Source: Vibrio rotiferianus CAIM 577 = LMG 21460
GTDB lineage: Bacteria; Pseudomonadota; Gammaproteobacteria; Enterobacterales; Vibrionaceae
NCBI RefSeq assembly: GCF_002741985.1
Contig: NZ_APHW01000013.1
Location: forward strand, 1-64,000
DNA length: 64,000 nucleotides
Direction of reading: 5' to 3'
Part shown: one piece after another, positions 9,074-19,250 of the stretch
How the letters are laid out: each line of letters opens with the position of its first letter
Position numbering within the stretch: the stretch's first letter is position 1
Notes under the pieces: model-generated
The model's input: only the letters and a program-made list of their open reading frames with translations
Database searches by the model: none
What the model was told of the DNA's origin: nothing
Made by a program: the position numbers and the translations under genes

Positions 9074-11568
9074 TTATTTCTCCTCACCCAAAATGCTGCA
9101 AGCATGAGTAAACCGAACCAGTTTAAGCTACCGCCGCTGCTGCTTGAAGATGATGAACCACCACCAGTGCTCGGCTTTGCCGCAACATTGATTGTTACCA
9201 TTGCGGTAACCGTTTGAGATGTCTCGTCGGTTATCGTGTAGGTAAATGAATCAATACCCGAGAAGCCTTGTGCAGGTTGATAGCTGACTTCTGTTCCTGA
9301 GTTAATGACTGAGCCACTACCAGTGTAATGTATTGCACTAATCGTTAATGTACCTTGCCCCGCATCATTCGCTAATACATCGAGTACTGTTGCTGAGCTA
9401 TTGTGGTCAAGATCATAGCTGTCATTTAGTGCTGAAATCTCGGCAGTGTTGGAATTAACTGTAACGGTCAGTGTTCCTGTCGACGTTTGGTTAGCACCAT
9501 CAACGATTGAATAAGTGATGGTTTCACTCCCAACAAAGCTCGCTTGAGGTTGGTAGTTGATCACTGTATCTGTATGAGAAACCATACCTGCACCACTGTA
9601 GTTAGCTGCAGTGATCTTAAGTGTGCCTTCACCTTTATCGTTATTAAGTACGTTGAATGATGTTTCAGCGCTGCCTTGAGTAATCGCGTAGGCATCATCA
9701 ACCGCTCTTACTTCTTCTGGTACCGCAACTGAGAAACCTTTCGAAACAGCAAAGAAGATATTATCACTACATTGGATCATCAAACGTGCATTGTTAGACG
9801 CTTGAGCAGGGAAGCTTACCGATTCCAAACCGTCATTATTGGTCGCAGAGAGCAAGGTTTGATCGAATGTCACACCGCCATCGGTTGATAGTCGAATATC
9901 AACGGCAGAACAGTTTATCGGGGATTGAGCAGTGCCAGCTACGTCCCATTCGATATTTGAACTCCCCAATATTGTTGAGCCTGCTGTAGGTGTGATTACA
10001 ACAAAAGGTCCGCTGTTACGATCGACTGTTACCAAAGTATCATCACTCGACACACCACCATTACCATCTCTTACCGTGAGCCTGAAGTTTAAATCTCTGC
10101 TGGTTGTCGCGTATGTTTCACCTTTTGCCAGTGTACCATCCACCACATCTTCCAACCTTGGTAGATAACGCGTAGGCTCGGCTGTTGGCATCCAAGAACG
10201 GAATAGAGGGCCGCTGCCATAATCACTTGTTAAATTTGAGGTGCCCGTACCAGAGTCCATCTGCTCCCATACATAAGTCAGACTGCCAGTGCCTGTTGCT
10301 GAGCCAGTTAGTACCAGAGGTGTACTGGCTGGAACGGTATAGTTGCTACCTGCATTGACTACGGGTACTTCGGTTGCGGAAGTATTTACGGTTCCACAGC
10401 TTTGAGTTGCAAGATAGTCGTTGATCTCTTTGATGCTGGCGGCATGGAAGTAGGCGTCTGAGTTAACTTGTAAATCATCATCGCCACAGATACCAGCATA
10501 TCCCATGATCGTGCTACCACTTCCGGGCTCGAAAGCGGTTGGATTGTTGCGGTTTGAGCCTTCGCAATTCCACATATTGCCGTTGAATGTGTGGTTTGCA
10601 CCAAACTGGTGACCGAGTTCATGGGCAACATAGTCAATATAAAACGCATCGGTTTCTGGGACGTCACGGCCTGTGACACCAGCCCCTTTCCTAAAATCAT
10701 CACATACTGAGCCTAGCGCGGCCAAACCACCGCCACCAGTGGTAAAGATATGACCAATATCGAATGCGTCACTACCAAACTGCCTCGTCAGATCATCATG
10801 GTTGCGATCAATGTCGATCCCTGCATCAGAGTCGGTAAACGGGTCCGTCGCTGCATTGGTATATATATTGAAATTCACTAGCTCAAGCTGCACGGCTAAG
10901 TCTGATTTATATACCTGATTTACTCGGTTGATGGCTGTCGTGATCGCAGAGCGAGTCAAGGATTCTGTTCCACCATGATATTGTGAGTATTCACCAGTTG
11001 CTGAGACGATCAGCCTGTAAGTACGTGACTCAATATTTGCGCGGGAGGTAAGCCGATTTTGCGCCATTTTTGCTTGGTTATTCTCTAAAACCTGATCCTG
11101 GAATGGGCTAGAGAGTTTGTGGTTGTAAGACACATAGTGACCTGAACCATCGGGCTTTGGTTCTACGTAGACGTACTCTCCATTGTGGAGAAACATGCCG
11201 TGGAACCCTTTCGGCGTGTAATCGAATCGGCCTTGTATACTGGTATCACCAACGGCATGGCCAGCGTACGTTCTTAACTCTGGATATTTTGCCTGCATGT
11301 CAGGTGAGAGGATGGAGTCGTAGGCTAAAACAAAGTCAATTAGCTCTCCATTAGGTAAAGGCACCTGAAGCGTTAAATCACCCCTAGCTTGACCATTTGC
11401 AAAGTGACTTTTTAACTTGCCCGCATCAACGGCAAAGGTCGTTGATGATTTGCTACTTGTTGATCTTTCGGAAAAAACAGACTGCCAAAGGTCGTTGGAT
11501 AAGGCATCCGTACTAAACATCAATGACAGGGATATTACGCCGACTAACTTGTTGTACTTCATTACCAT
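9070..11568 (-). CDS. Secreted reprolysin-like M12 metalloprotease with GlyGly-CTERM
   Basis: The 832-residue protein starts with a signal peptide (to about residue 24). A prodomain-like region is followed by a metzincin catalytic domain with the zinc motif HELGHQFGANH at about residue 316 and a likely Met-turn at TIMGYAG. Ig-like or cadherin-like repeats follow (VNAGSNYTV, TPTAGSTI, then two copies of a module with YDLDHNSS/YAITQGSA and VLNNDKG/VLANDAG). The end has a Ser/Gly-rich linker, a hydrophobic helix WFGLLMLAAFW and a basic tail VRRNK. This is the GlyGly-CTERM sorting signal, typically processed by rhombosortase for type II secretion substrates. It probably degrades extracellular protein. 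Confidence 0.9.
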   Translation of the reverse strand: MVMKYNKLVGVISLSLMFSTDALSNDLWQSVFSERSTSSKSSTTFAVDAGKLKSHFANGQARGDLTLQVPLPNGELIDFVLAYDSILSPDMQAKYPELRTYAGHAVGDTSIQGRFDYTPKGFHGMFLHNGEYVYVEPKPDGSGHYVSYNHKLSSPFQDQVLENNQAKMAQNRLTSRANIESRTYRLIVSATGEYSQYHGGTESLTRSAITTAINRVNQVYKSDLAVQLELVNFNIYTNAATDPFTDSDAGIDIDRNHDDLTRQFGSDAFDIGHIFTTGGGGLAALGSVCDDFRKGAGVTGRDVPETDAFYIDYVAHELGHQFGANHTFNGNMWNCEGSNRNNPTAFEPGSGSTIMGYAGICGDDDLQVNSDAYFHAASIKEINDYLATQSCGTVNTSATEVPVVNAGSNYTVPASTPLVLTGSATGTGSLTYVWEQMDSGTGTSNLTSDYGSGPLFRSWMPTAEPTRYLPRLEDVVDGTLAKGETYATTSRDLNFRLTVRDGNGGVSSDDTLVTVDRNSGPFVVITPTAGSTILGSSNIEWDVAGTAQSPINCSAVDIRLSTDGGVTFDQTLLSATNNDGLESVSFPAQASNNARLMIQCSDNIFFAVSKGFSVAVPEEVRAVDDAYAITQGSAETSFNVLNNDKGEGTLKITAANYSGAGMVSHTDTVINYQPQASFVGSETITYSIVDGANQTSTGTLTVTVNSNTAEISALNDSYDLDHNSSATVLDVLANDAGQGTLTISAIHYTGSGSVINSGTEVSYQPAQGFSGIDSFTYTITDETSQTVTAMVTINVAAKPSTGGGSSSSSSSGGSLNWFGLLMLAAFWVRRNK

Positions 11569-11826
11569 TCTCTGATGTATGTATTGTAAGAGTTAAATGT
11601 CTAATGAAAGTATTATAGATGCGGTGAATGATCAATAATTTATAAATGCAACCAGTGATTTACGTAATCAAGTTCTAGCTTTTTCCCTATTTAATGTGCT
11701 TACAGAATAGTGGCAGCTAAAAACAACGTTGCTGACGTAGGCTCAATGAAAAATTGGTCACTTTCAGCTACCTAATAGGGGCGTTTTCTCTTGTTTTGAT
11801 TAGCTTTAAAGATGTTTAGCCGTATG

Positions 11827-12267
11827 CTAACTCGCGGAAAGTTTTGCACGAATGAACTCACTATGGTCGACATAGAGCAGCTCTGCTGTTTTGCGAATGA
11901 CGGCATCTTCCAATGGATCAATTTCACCGTCAGCGTACGCCACTTCCCACATACTCTTGATAAGCTCATAGCGAGTTTCTTGTGAAAGCTCGCGCAGTTG
12001 TGAAGTAAAGTCATAAAGAGAAGTCGATTCCGCTGATTTACTTTGAGCTTGAGTAAGCAGTGTACTGGCGTCTTCTTCCGTCAGCGAAAGTAACTTCATA
12101 ATTAAAGAGTGTTTGCTAGCTTGCTCTTTTTCATCGATTTGGCTGTCTGCCCCAGCTACCTCGCAAAGGAGACATGCTATTGCCATATTGGGTGACAGCG
12201 TGTTGGATTGGCTAAGGTCTGAGCCTTCAATAAGTTGTTTAAATAATGAAGTAAGCGAATTAAACAT
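11827..12267 (-). CDS. TerB-like tellurite-resistance family protein
   Basis: The protein is 146 residues from the chosen start MFNSLTSLFKQ. It has the acidic helical repeats of the TerB family: AGADSQIDEKE in the first half and AYADGEIDPLED in the second. Both loops resemble the metal-binding D-x-D-x-E/D sites of that family. Members are cytosolic and linked to tellurite and membrane stress, but their biochemical role is poorly defined. An in-frame start 105 bases upstream at 12372 also exists; I prefer the internal one because the extra 35 residues are not TerB-like. Neither start has a strong ribosome binding site. It probably belongs to the same transcript as the upstream phosphatase gene or has its own promoter. 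Confidence 0.8.
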   Translation of the reverse strand: MFNSLTSLFKQLIEGSDLSQSNTLSPNMAIACLLCEVAGADSQIDEKEQASKHSLIMKLLSLTEEDASTLLTQAQSKSAESTSLYDFTSQLRELSQETRYELIKSMWEVAYADGEIDPLEDAVIRKTAELLYVDHSEFIRAKLSAS

Positions 12268-12410
12268 GTTAAGCACCAAGCTGTTATCTATTTGGTTAAG
12301 ATGGTATTGGTTTGAACAAATCTCAAGGTCTTGATGAGATTTGACCAAGATCTCATACGAATGAGAGGACATTATTGCTCAATACAGAATTTGACCACTA
12401 AAAAGTGGAT

Positions 12411-14351
12411 TTATTCCTCAACCTTCGTTGGTGGGAAATGTATTGAGTTACCTTCGCCAGTTAAAATGCTGATATTACTTGGCTTACCATTTTCATCTAA
12501 TCTCAGCTCGCCAATTGCGCTTTGATTTACTAATCGATAGAAGTTGTGATTACTTGGGGCTCGTTTAAAAATTTTCAGACGCTTACGTTTAGTAAACCAG
12601 TTCAACGGTGAGCGGGGGCTGTACAAAAGTCTGTCCATCGCATCACAAGCTGACAGCAATTGAGCAGGAAATTGGTTCTTAATCCCGCTACAGGTGATTT
12701 GGTAGATGTTCGGACTATTGCGGCGAAAACGCAGTTTGATGTCGTACGCGAAAGAGTAGTGTACATCTCCGGAAAGAATCACAAAGTTGGTCGGCGTTTT
12801 AGTGTGAGTGAAAATACTGATTAAGGTATTCGCACTGCCCGGATGAGCCATCCAGTTTTCTGCGTCAATCAGCAGCGGTTGGCCACAGCTGGTCATGATG
12901 CGTTGCAGTGTTTCAATAAACTTTACACCGAACATTGGCGCAGCCGAGACGACGATCACTTTGTCTTGATGCATCAGTTCTTGCTGGAACTCGATCAAGG
13001 CTTCCCAATCCATCAAGCCAGATGGTTTGTTCATGCGTGATTCCGAGCGCCAGCGACGAGTTCGGGTATCTAGCACCACCACTTTGGGTGAAGTGTGGAT
13101 GGTATAGTGCCAGTCTTCGAATCGATATAAGTATTGGATGAAGTTGTCTTGAGACTCAGGCGTTAGTTCATCAAAGTAACGGCGCGCATGTTCAATAAAA
13201 GGTGCATCGAACTTTTCTGGTGCGTTTCCCCAACCTTGGCATAACCAATACGCGATTAAGCTATTACCGATAATACGATTGGAGAAGCGATTCTCGTAGG
13301 CGGATTTTTCCCAGCCAACGGTCAGGTTCCAGTCGTCAGTAACGTCATGGTCATCAAAGATCATGTAAGTTGGGACGTGTGCCAACAAACGTTGAACTTT
13401 ATCTAAGCCTTCGATAAATGCATCGATATGGACTTTCTCATCACGCCAATGTTGCTGCCATTTTGGCTCGAGCGCTTTTCCGCCGGTCGTGAATTGTCTA
13501 TCCAATAAACGTTCGCGATTGACTAACGTCCAAGGTACTGGAGACCAAACGAGTAGGTACATTGCAAAAAGCTCAGCAAAGCTGATTAAGTGGTTTTCAC
13601 ATTCACGCGAGCTGAAAATTGGTGTTCCCCGATGAGGGAAAAGCTTGGTGAGTAAACTGCCATCATCTACGTAGTGGGGCAGGATGTTATCTCGGCCATA
13701 AAAGCAATCTGGACTTTGATACAGTTCTTGCGTGTTTTTAATCGGCGCTTGTTCGAATTCTTCATCAGGCAAGCCTAATAGCTCTACCAATTGTTCGATG
13801 GCATCCAGCATCGGCCCAGCCACATGATCGGCATAGATTTGGTCGCCGCTCATGAGCAGCATGTCAGGGCGCTCAGTGATTTGCTGGCTGGCAACCTTGG
13901 CGTCTGCTTGGACTAGTGTGTCTTTACTAAAATGATGTGGGTTTCGGCAAGAGCCGTGCAGTACATAATCAGCTTTCTCGCTAATTAAAAATTCGACACC
14001 TTGCGCTGCTTGCCTGTCTTCGCCATAGATAAGATGGGGCATCAACTCGGTTAGCAAGCCGGATTGAGTATGGAGCTGATAACGCAGTGCTTTATGGGTA
14101 GGAAATTTGCCTTGAAGTGTCAGCATACAAACCCAAGCGCGTTCGCCAACTTGCAATAGATACTCTGTTGATACTGGCTGGGAATAGTATTGTTCACCAG
14201 TGCTAGCATCGCTGATTTCAACCAAGCCTTCGAGAGGTTGGGTTGTCACCAACCAAATGTTCACTTCCATCGCGGTGACTTTTCTTAAAATCGGACCGGC
14301 AACAATCAGAGGAAGGGAGGAAAGTTCGTTGGTACTGAGCAATGTTGGCAA
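12411..14351 (-). CDS. PhoD-like metallophosphatase (alkaline phosphatase D family)
   Basis: This 646-residue protein has the metal-binding motifs of PhoD-type phosphodiesterase/phosphatases: GSCRNPHH near residue 132, LLMSGDQIYADHV near 164, FDDHDVTDDWN near 331 and LSGDVHYSF near 524. No signal peptide or Tat motif is visible, so unlike secreted PhoD it may be cytoplasmic. Substrate is unknown. Its start is 9 bases after the stop of a small acidic protein gene, suggesting one operon with that gene upstream and possibly the TerB-like gene downstream. Confidence 0.85.
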   Translation of the reverse strand: MPTLLSTNELSSLPLIVAGPILRKVTAMEVNIWLVTTQPLEGLVEISDASTGEQYYSQPVSTEYLLQVGERAWVCMLTLQGKFPTHKALRYQLHTQSGLLTELMPHLIYGEDRQAAQGVEFLISEKADYVLHGSCRNPHHFSKDTLVQADAKVASQQITERPDMLLMSGDQIYADHVAGPMLDAIEQLVELLGLPDEEFEQAPIKNTQELYQSPDCFYGRDNILPHYVDDGSLLTKLFPHRGTPIFSSRECENHLISFAELFAMYLLVWSPVPWTLVNRERLLDRQFTTGGKALEPKWQQHWRDEKVHIDAFIEGLDKVQRLLAHVPTYMIFDDHDVTDDWNLTVGWEKSAYENRFSNRIIGNSLIAYWLCQGWGNAPEKFDAPFIEHARRYFDELTPESQDNFIQYLYRFEDWHYTIHTSPKVVVLDTRTRRWRSESRMNKPSGLMDWEALIEFQQELMHQDKVIVVSAAPMFGVKFIETLQRIMTSCGQPLLIDAENWMAHPGSANTLISIFTHTKTPTNFVILSGDVHYSFAYDIKLRFRRNSPNIYQITCSGIKNQFPAQLLSACDAMDRLLYSPRSPLNWFTKRKRLKIFKRAPSNHNFYRLVNQSAIGELRLDENGKPSNISILTGEGNSIHFPPTKVEE

Positions 14352-14360
14352 AGCGGTTCC

Positions 14361-14711
14361 TTATTGTTCTGAATCTTCTTCGAGTATTTCGATAACTTGT
14401 GAGCTGCTAAGTTCATGTCCCATCAGAAATAAACCTAACATCGCGTCAGCTTTTGATGCACTGTCGCTATCTTCATCGAGAATTTGTTGCAGGCGAGTGC
14501 GAATCAGATCGATTTCATGCTCAACAAATCCGCGACCTTCCTCCTCTCCTTGTATTTCTTCTGGAGCGTTATCAAACTGAAGAAAAAGAAGATCACCATC
14601 TAATTGTGTACTAACTAACCGTTCGGGTAGCCAGGATTCTCCCATTACGATATCTGGATCGTTTTGTTGAGATAAATCGTTAAGAACGGTGATGAGTTCG
14701 GAAGCTTTCAC
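14361..14711 (-). CDS. Small acidic protein of unknown function
   Basis: This is a 116-residue acidic protein (EEIQGEEEGRG, DEDSDSASKAD) without signal peptide, membrane segment or recognised motif. The start is GTG at 14711; an ATG overlapping it at 14713 is followed at once by a stop in its own frame. No good Shine-Dalgarno sequence is visible. It lies 9 bases ahead of the PhoD-like gene and is most likely its operon partner. I do not recognise the family. Confidence 0.65.
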   Translation of the reverse strand: MKASELITVLNDLSQQNDPDIVMGESWLPERLVSTQLDGDLLFLQFDNAPEEIQGEEEGRGFVEHEIDLIRTRLQQILDEDSDSASKADAMLGLFLMGHELSSSQVIEILEEDSEQ

Positions 14712-14975
14712 ATTAATTTCATTAGGTTGGGTTTAATCTATACGCATTTCTATAAGTACAGCGCTCTAGTCACTCGACAATGAACAGAACACTTAACTCT
14801 TTACCACAAAACTTATTGGCACATCTGTTTACTAATGCACCTGACATAAAGTCTGTGAAGTTAGCGCAATATTAGTTACGATTATTGTAACGGCTAATAC
14901 TTAAATAACATAAGCTTAAAATAGCATTCTGAGAACGTTTGGCTTTTTATCAACCAATTTTCCCTTTGGAACCTT

Positions 14976-16280
14976 ATGAAGAAAACAACACAAGCAGTGG
15001 CTCTCTTGGCAACATCTGCTGTTTCCTTGCCCGCTTTATCCTCATCAGAACAAGAGTGGGGGATTGCAGCTATGTATCGTACAGCCGCGATACCTTTTTA
15101 TACTGCGAATGATGACTCAACCGTTAGCACCTTTGTGCCTATGATGTTCTTCAAAAATGAGCATGTTTATATCCGCGGGCTTGAAGGTGGGGTTTATCTA
15201 TATGACGAGGAAGACTCGCCTTGGCAAGTCAGTGGTATTACTCGTTTACGTTTTCTCGATATACCTAAGTCGGTACAAAATGCATTTGAAGGGGATCGTG
15301 TTGATTTCGGTGCTCAGCTTCAATACCGTTTTGATGACAATTGGCGAACAGAAGTGGAATTAATGACTGATGATGAGTTTCAGTTTCACTCTAACTTCCG
15401 TCTTGCTGCTAACTATGAGTTCGGTGATTGGGAGCTCGAACCCTCCTTAACCTTCCGCTACAAAGATGCTGATTTTAATAGCGCCTACTACTCATTCTCC
15501 GATGTGACAGGAGAGCGGATCGGTGCTGGTATAGATGCAAACCTAGGTGTCAAAGCCCGATACCATGTTATTTCAAACCTTTATTTACTCGGGCAAACCA
15601 GCGTTACAAGACTAGATAGCTCCGCATATAACAGCAAGATTGTCGAAGACCGTTACCAAGGTGAAGTTTTTATTGGCTTTGGCTTCTTTAACGACAAGGG
15701 TAAGGAGCTTAAATCTGAATTGAGTAACCGCCCGTATCTGCGTGTTGCACACGGTTGGGCAACGCCATCCAATATCGGTGATATTTTTAAATTCAATGCC
15801 GAAAAGGATGAGTACAACAACCAGTTGACGTCGCTCTTCTATGGGCACCCTTTGACGGATGAAATATTTGGCTTCCCGCTTGATATTTATCTGACGCCAG
15901 GCCTTGTGCACCATTGGTCATCGGAGGTTCAATCGTCCAGTACTGAGTATGTGATGGCGATTAAGGCGTACTATACGTTTAATTGGCCAACTAAGTGGCG
16001 CTTTGGCGTAGCTGAAGGGATGTCGTACATCGATAACATTACTTACATCGAAGATACTGAGATGGAAGAGAAGGGTTACACAGCAAGTAATTTGCTGAAC
16101 TATCTGGATTTCTCATTTGATGTGAATGTAGGCGATCTGTTTAACCAGAAAGACTGGGAAAACATGTGGGTCGGTTACTCGTTGCATCACCGTAGTGCTA
16201 TCTTCGAAAGTGCTTCCCAGTTTGGCCGCATCAAAGGTGGCAGTAACTACAACACGATCTACTTCCAGTATGATTTTTAA
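14976..16280 (+). CDS. MipA/OmpV-family outer-membrane protein
   Basis: The 434-residue protein has a signal peptide (MKKTTQAVALLATSAVSLPALS). The rest is made of alternating amphipathic strands rich in Tyr, Trp and Phe, ending in IYFQYDF, a typical terminal beta-strand with a C-terminal phenylalanine for outer-membrane insertion. The pattern resembles the MipA/OmpV family of scaffold or porin-like proteins, although it is longer than the usual 250-300 residues. It stands alone, with TTTGGAACC as ribosome binding site and a strong terminator behind. Ligand or partner is unknown. Confidence 0.75.
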   Translation: MKKTTQAVALLATSAVSLPALSSSEQEWGIAAMYRTAAIPFYTANDDSTVSTFVPMMFFKNEHVYIRGLEGGVYLYDEEDSPWQVSGITRLRFLDIPKSVQNAFEGDRVDFGAQLQYRFDDNWRTEVELMTDDEFQFHSNFRLAANYEFGDWELEPSLTFRYKDADFNSAYYSFSDVTGERIGAGIDANLGVKARYHVISNLYLLGQTSVTRLDSSAYNSKIVEDRYQGEVFIGFGFFNDKGKELKSELSNRPYLRVAHGWATPSNIGDIFKFNAEKDEYNNQLTSLFYGHPLTDEIFGFPLDIYLTPGLVHHWSSEVQSSSTEYVMAIKAYYTFNWPTKWRFGVAEGMSYIDNITYIEDTEMEEKGYTASNLLNYLDFSFDVNVGDLFNQKDWENMWVGYSLHHRSAIFESASQFGRIKGGSNYNTIYFQYDF

Positions 16281-16301
16281 TCTCAGCTCAAAATAAATAC
16301 C

Positions 16302-16331
16302 AAAAGCCTCATATTAAAATGAGGCTTTTTT
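16302..16331 (+). terminator. Rho-independent terminator after the OmpV-like gene
   Basis: AAAAGCCTCAT at 16302-16312 pairs with ATGAGGCTTTT at 16319-16329 over a short AT loop and is followed by T residues. Confidence 0.9.
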
Positions 16332-16802
16332 AATTTAAATAATTAGTAATTGTTCTTATTTTCATTCCCCTCTATTTGTGCTGGTTATTTATTTAATTGC
16401 AAAGCTATTTGAATATTTAATTAAATTGACACCTCTCTGACCTATTAATAATCCATTAATAAAAAACCTAGAAATGAAATATAAGATTACGTCTTGTCGT
16501 TTTTATAAATTGACTGGTATCAAACTTATTAACCTCTGAATCTATAAGGATATTGATAGTGGTAGGCCGCCATGCCTTAGTTGCTCAAGGCTTGTGCGTT
16601 CTGGCTTAATTGATGGTTTTGTAGAAATACTGTTTTGATTTGCCTTGTGTATTAATTAAAACGAAATTAGATATTTTCAATGAATGCCTATTTTGAAAAT
16701 ACAATCTCAATGTCTTTTATTTCTAACGAGTGTTCTTTCCCCACTTAAAGCCATTAATTAAGTGCCACTACCAAATTCAAAAACGTAATTTAGGAAAAAA
16801 CC
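16332..16802 (+). other. Leader/promoter region of the dms operon
   Basis: These 471 bases hold no convincing ORF. They are AT-rich and contain the FNR-like palindrome at 16510-16523. The remaining 280 bases to the dmsA start suggest a long 5' untranslated region or further regulatory sites. The dmsA ribosome binding site is TTTAGGAAAAAACC directly before 16803. Confidence 0.6.
16510..16523 (+). promoter_or_regulatory. FNR box upstream of dmsA
   Basis: TTGACTGGTATCAA matches the FNR consensus TTGAT-N4-ATCAA at 9 of 10 fixed positions. It is 280 bases ahead of dmsA. A dimethyl-sulfoxide reductase operon is a classic FNR-activated target, so sequence and context agree. The -10 element cannot be assigned firmly; TATTGA at 16551 is a candidate. 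Confidence 0.7.
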
Positions 16803-19250
16803 ATGAGTCAAAATGGTAAGTTTAATATTACTCGGCGTGATGCTTTAAAGGGTGGTTCTGCACTTGGCGCTTTGGCGTTAGCAGGAAACGCGCTTTCTCT
16901 CCCGTTTGCAACTAAAGCGGTTGCCAAAGAAACGCCAGCAAAACCAAATGAAAAAATTGTCTGGTCGGCATGTACCGTAAACTGTGGTTCTCGTTGTCCG
17001 CTTCGTATGCACGTGGTCGACGGTGAAATCAAATGGGTAGAAACCGATAACACGGGTGATGATGTGTATAACCACAACCATCAAGTACGTGCTTGTTTGC
17101 GTGGTCGCTCTATGCGTCGCCGTGTTTACTCGCCAGACCGTTTGAAATACCCACTTCTGCGTGTTGGTAAACGCGGTGAGGGTAAGTTCAAACGTATCAC
17201 TTGGGACGAAGCCTTTGACCTCATTGGTGACAACCTAAAACGCATCATTAAAGACTACGGTAATGACGCGGTTTACCTAAACTACGGTACGGGTACCTTG
17301 GGTGGTACGGTAACCAAGAGTTGGGATCCAAGCGCGACATTGGTTGCCCGTATGATGAACCTTTGTGGTGGTTACCTGAACCACTATGGTGACTACTCAG
17401 CAGCGAACATTGAATGTATGTCTGAGTATTTCTACGGCACTTGGGTAGACAACAACTCGATTGACGACGTACAAAACGCAGATCTTTGTTTGATGTTTGG
17501 TAACAACCCCGCAGAAACTCGTATGTCGGGTGGTGGTCAGGTTCACAACTACGTGGACGCAAAAAACATCAACCACACTCGTACGATCTGTATCGACCCT
17601 CGTTACACCGATACTGCCGCGGGTCGTGAAGACCAATGGGTACCAATCAAGCATGGTACTGACGCAGCACTGATCGCTGCTATCGCACATGTATTGATTA
17701 GCGAAGATAAAGTCGACCAAGACTTCCTTGACCGCTACTGTGTGGGTTACGACCGTAAAACTCTGCCAGCGTCAGCGCCAGAAAACGGCAGCTACAAAGA
17801 TTACATCATGGGAACAGGTCCAGATGGTATCGAGAAAACACCAGAGTGGGCACAGCCAATCACAGGTATTCCTGCAGATGTGATCTTGAAACTTGCGCGT
17901 GAAATCGGCGATGCAAAACGCATTTACATCACCCAAGGTTGGGGTCTACAACGTTCAGCAAATGGTGAGCAAGCGTGTAAAGCGATCATGATGCTGTCTC
18001 TTCTTCGTGGTCAGGTTGGTCTACAAGGCGGTGGTACTGGTGCTCGTGAGGGTAACCACTCTTACCCATTCCAACGCTTCCCGAAAGTACCAAACCCGAT
18101 CAGCGCTTCTATCCCAATGTTCCTTTGGACAGACGCGATTTTCCGTGGCACTGAGATGACCGATCTTACTGATGGCATCAAAGGCGTTAAGAAGCTGCAA
18201 AACAACATCAAGTTCATCTGGAACTATGCAGGTAACTGTCTAATTAACCAACACTCAGACATCAACCGCACACACGACATTCTTCAAAATGAAAAAGCGT
18301 GTGAAATGATTGTGGTGATCGACAACCACATGACCTCTTCTGCGAAGTATGCCGATATCGTACTGCCAGACTGTACAACCTCAGAGCAATCGGATTTCTG
18401 TATGGATGGTGCGGCAGCGTCAATGCCTTACTTCATCTTTGCAAGCCAAGCGATTCAGCCTCGTTTCGAATGTAAGCCAATCTACGACATCATGTCTGGT
18501 GTGGCGAAGCGCATGGGCGTGTTTGATGAATTTACTGAAGGTCGCACTCAAGAAGAGTGGCTTAAGTGGATGTATGCTCAGACCGTTAAACAAAACAACG
18601 ATCCAAACCTGCCGTCTTACGATGAGATGAGAAAGCAGGGCATCTACAAGAAGCAATTCGACCGTCCATATGTGGCGTTTGAAGATTTCCGCCGTGACCC
18701 AGAAGCGAATCCGTTGCCTTCACCGTCAGGTAAGATTGAGATCTACTCAGAGACCCTCGCGAAGATCAATGAAGAATGGGAACTGGACGAAGATGAGTCC
18801 ATCAAGCCATTGCCTGAATACGTTTCGACGTTCAACGGCTGGGATTCGCCAGATCGTAAAGAGTTCCCGCTTCAGTTGACGGGTTTCCACTACAAAGCAC
18901 GTGCGCACTCTACGTACGGCAACGTCGACATCCTAAAAGCAGCAGCACCACAAGAGCTTTGGATCAACCCAGTCGATGCGGCTTCTCGCAACATTGATAA
19001 CGGCGATTTGGTCAGCGTGCGCAGCAAGTTCGGTGAAATGAACGTTCGTGTAAAAGTGACCCCACGCATCATGCCGCATGTGGTTGGCTTAGGTGAGGGC
19101 GCATGGTACGCACCAAACGCAAAAGGTGTTGACCAAGCGGGTTCAATCAACGTGCTGACAACACAACGTCCAAGCCCGCTGGCAAAATCGAACCCGAGCC
19201 ATACCAACCTCGTTGAAGTGACGCTAATTAAGAAAATGGGGGCTAAATAA
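16803..19250 (+). CDS. dmsA: Dimethyl sulfoxide reductase catalytic subunit DmsA
   Basis: The 815-residue protein starts with a Tat signal (TRRDALKGG, arginines 11 and 12) and a hydrophobic stretch, so it is exported folded with its cofactor. Cysteines 57, 61 and 65 plus one near 101 (RACLRGRS) bind the FS0 [4Fe-4S] cluster. The molybdopterin-binding domains follow, with NHYGDYSAAN holding the likely serine ligand of Mo. The C-terminal dinucleotide-binding domain ends with NPSHTNLVEV. It reduces DMSO or related S- and N-oxides as the terminal step of anaerobic respiration. It is coupled to dmsB by a TAATG overlap. Confidence 0.93.
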   Translation: MSQNGKFNITRRDALKGGSALGALALAGNALSLPFATKAVAKETPAKPNEKIVWSACTVNCGSRCPLRMHVVDGEIKWVETDNTGDDVYNHNHQVRACLRGRSMRRRVYSPDRLKYPLLRVGKRGEGKFKRITWDEAFDLIGDNLKRIIKDYGNDAVYLNYGTGTLGGTVTKSWDPSATLVARMMNLCGGYLNHYGDYSAANIECMSEYFYGTWVDNNSIDDVQNADLCLMFGNNPAETRMSGGGQVHNYVDAKNINHTRTICIDPRYTDTAAGREDQWVPIKHGTDAALIAAIAHVLISEDKVDQDFLDRYCVGYDRKTLPASAPENGSYKDYIMGTGPDGIEKTPEWAQPITGIPADVILKLAREIGDAKRIYITQGWGLQRSANGEQACKAIMMLSLLRGQVGLQGGGTGAREGNHSYPFQRFPKVPNPISASIPMFLWTDAIFRGTEMTDLTDGIKGVKKLQNNIKFIWNYAGNCLINQHSDINRTHDILQNEKACEMIVVIDNHMTSSAKYADIVLPDCTTSEQSDFCMDGAAASMPYFIFASQAIQPRFECKPIYDIMSGVAKRMGVFDEFTEGRTQEEWLKWMYAQTVKQNNDPNLPSYDEMRKQGIYKKQFDRPYVAFEDFRRDPEANPLPSPSGKIEIYSETLAKINEEWELDEDESIKPLPEYVSTFNGWDSPDRKEFPLQLTGFHYKARAHSTYGNVDILKAAAPQELWINPVDAASRNIDNGDLVSVRSKFGEMNVRVKVTPRIMPHVVGLGEGAWYAPNAKGVDQAGSINVLTTQRPSPLAKSNPSHTNLVEVTLIKKMGAK

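Noticed and set aside
12268-12372. 35-codon N-terminal extension of the TerB-like protein
   Set aside because: Not TerB-like and without a better ribosome binding site, though it cannot be excluded.
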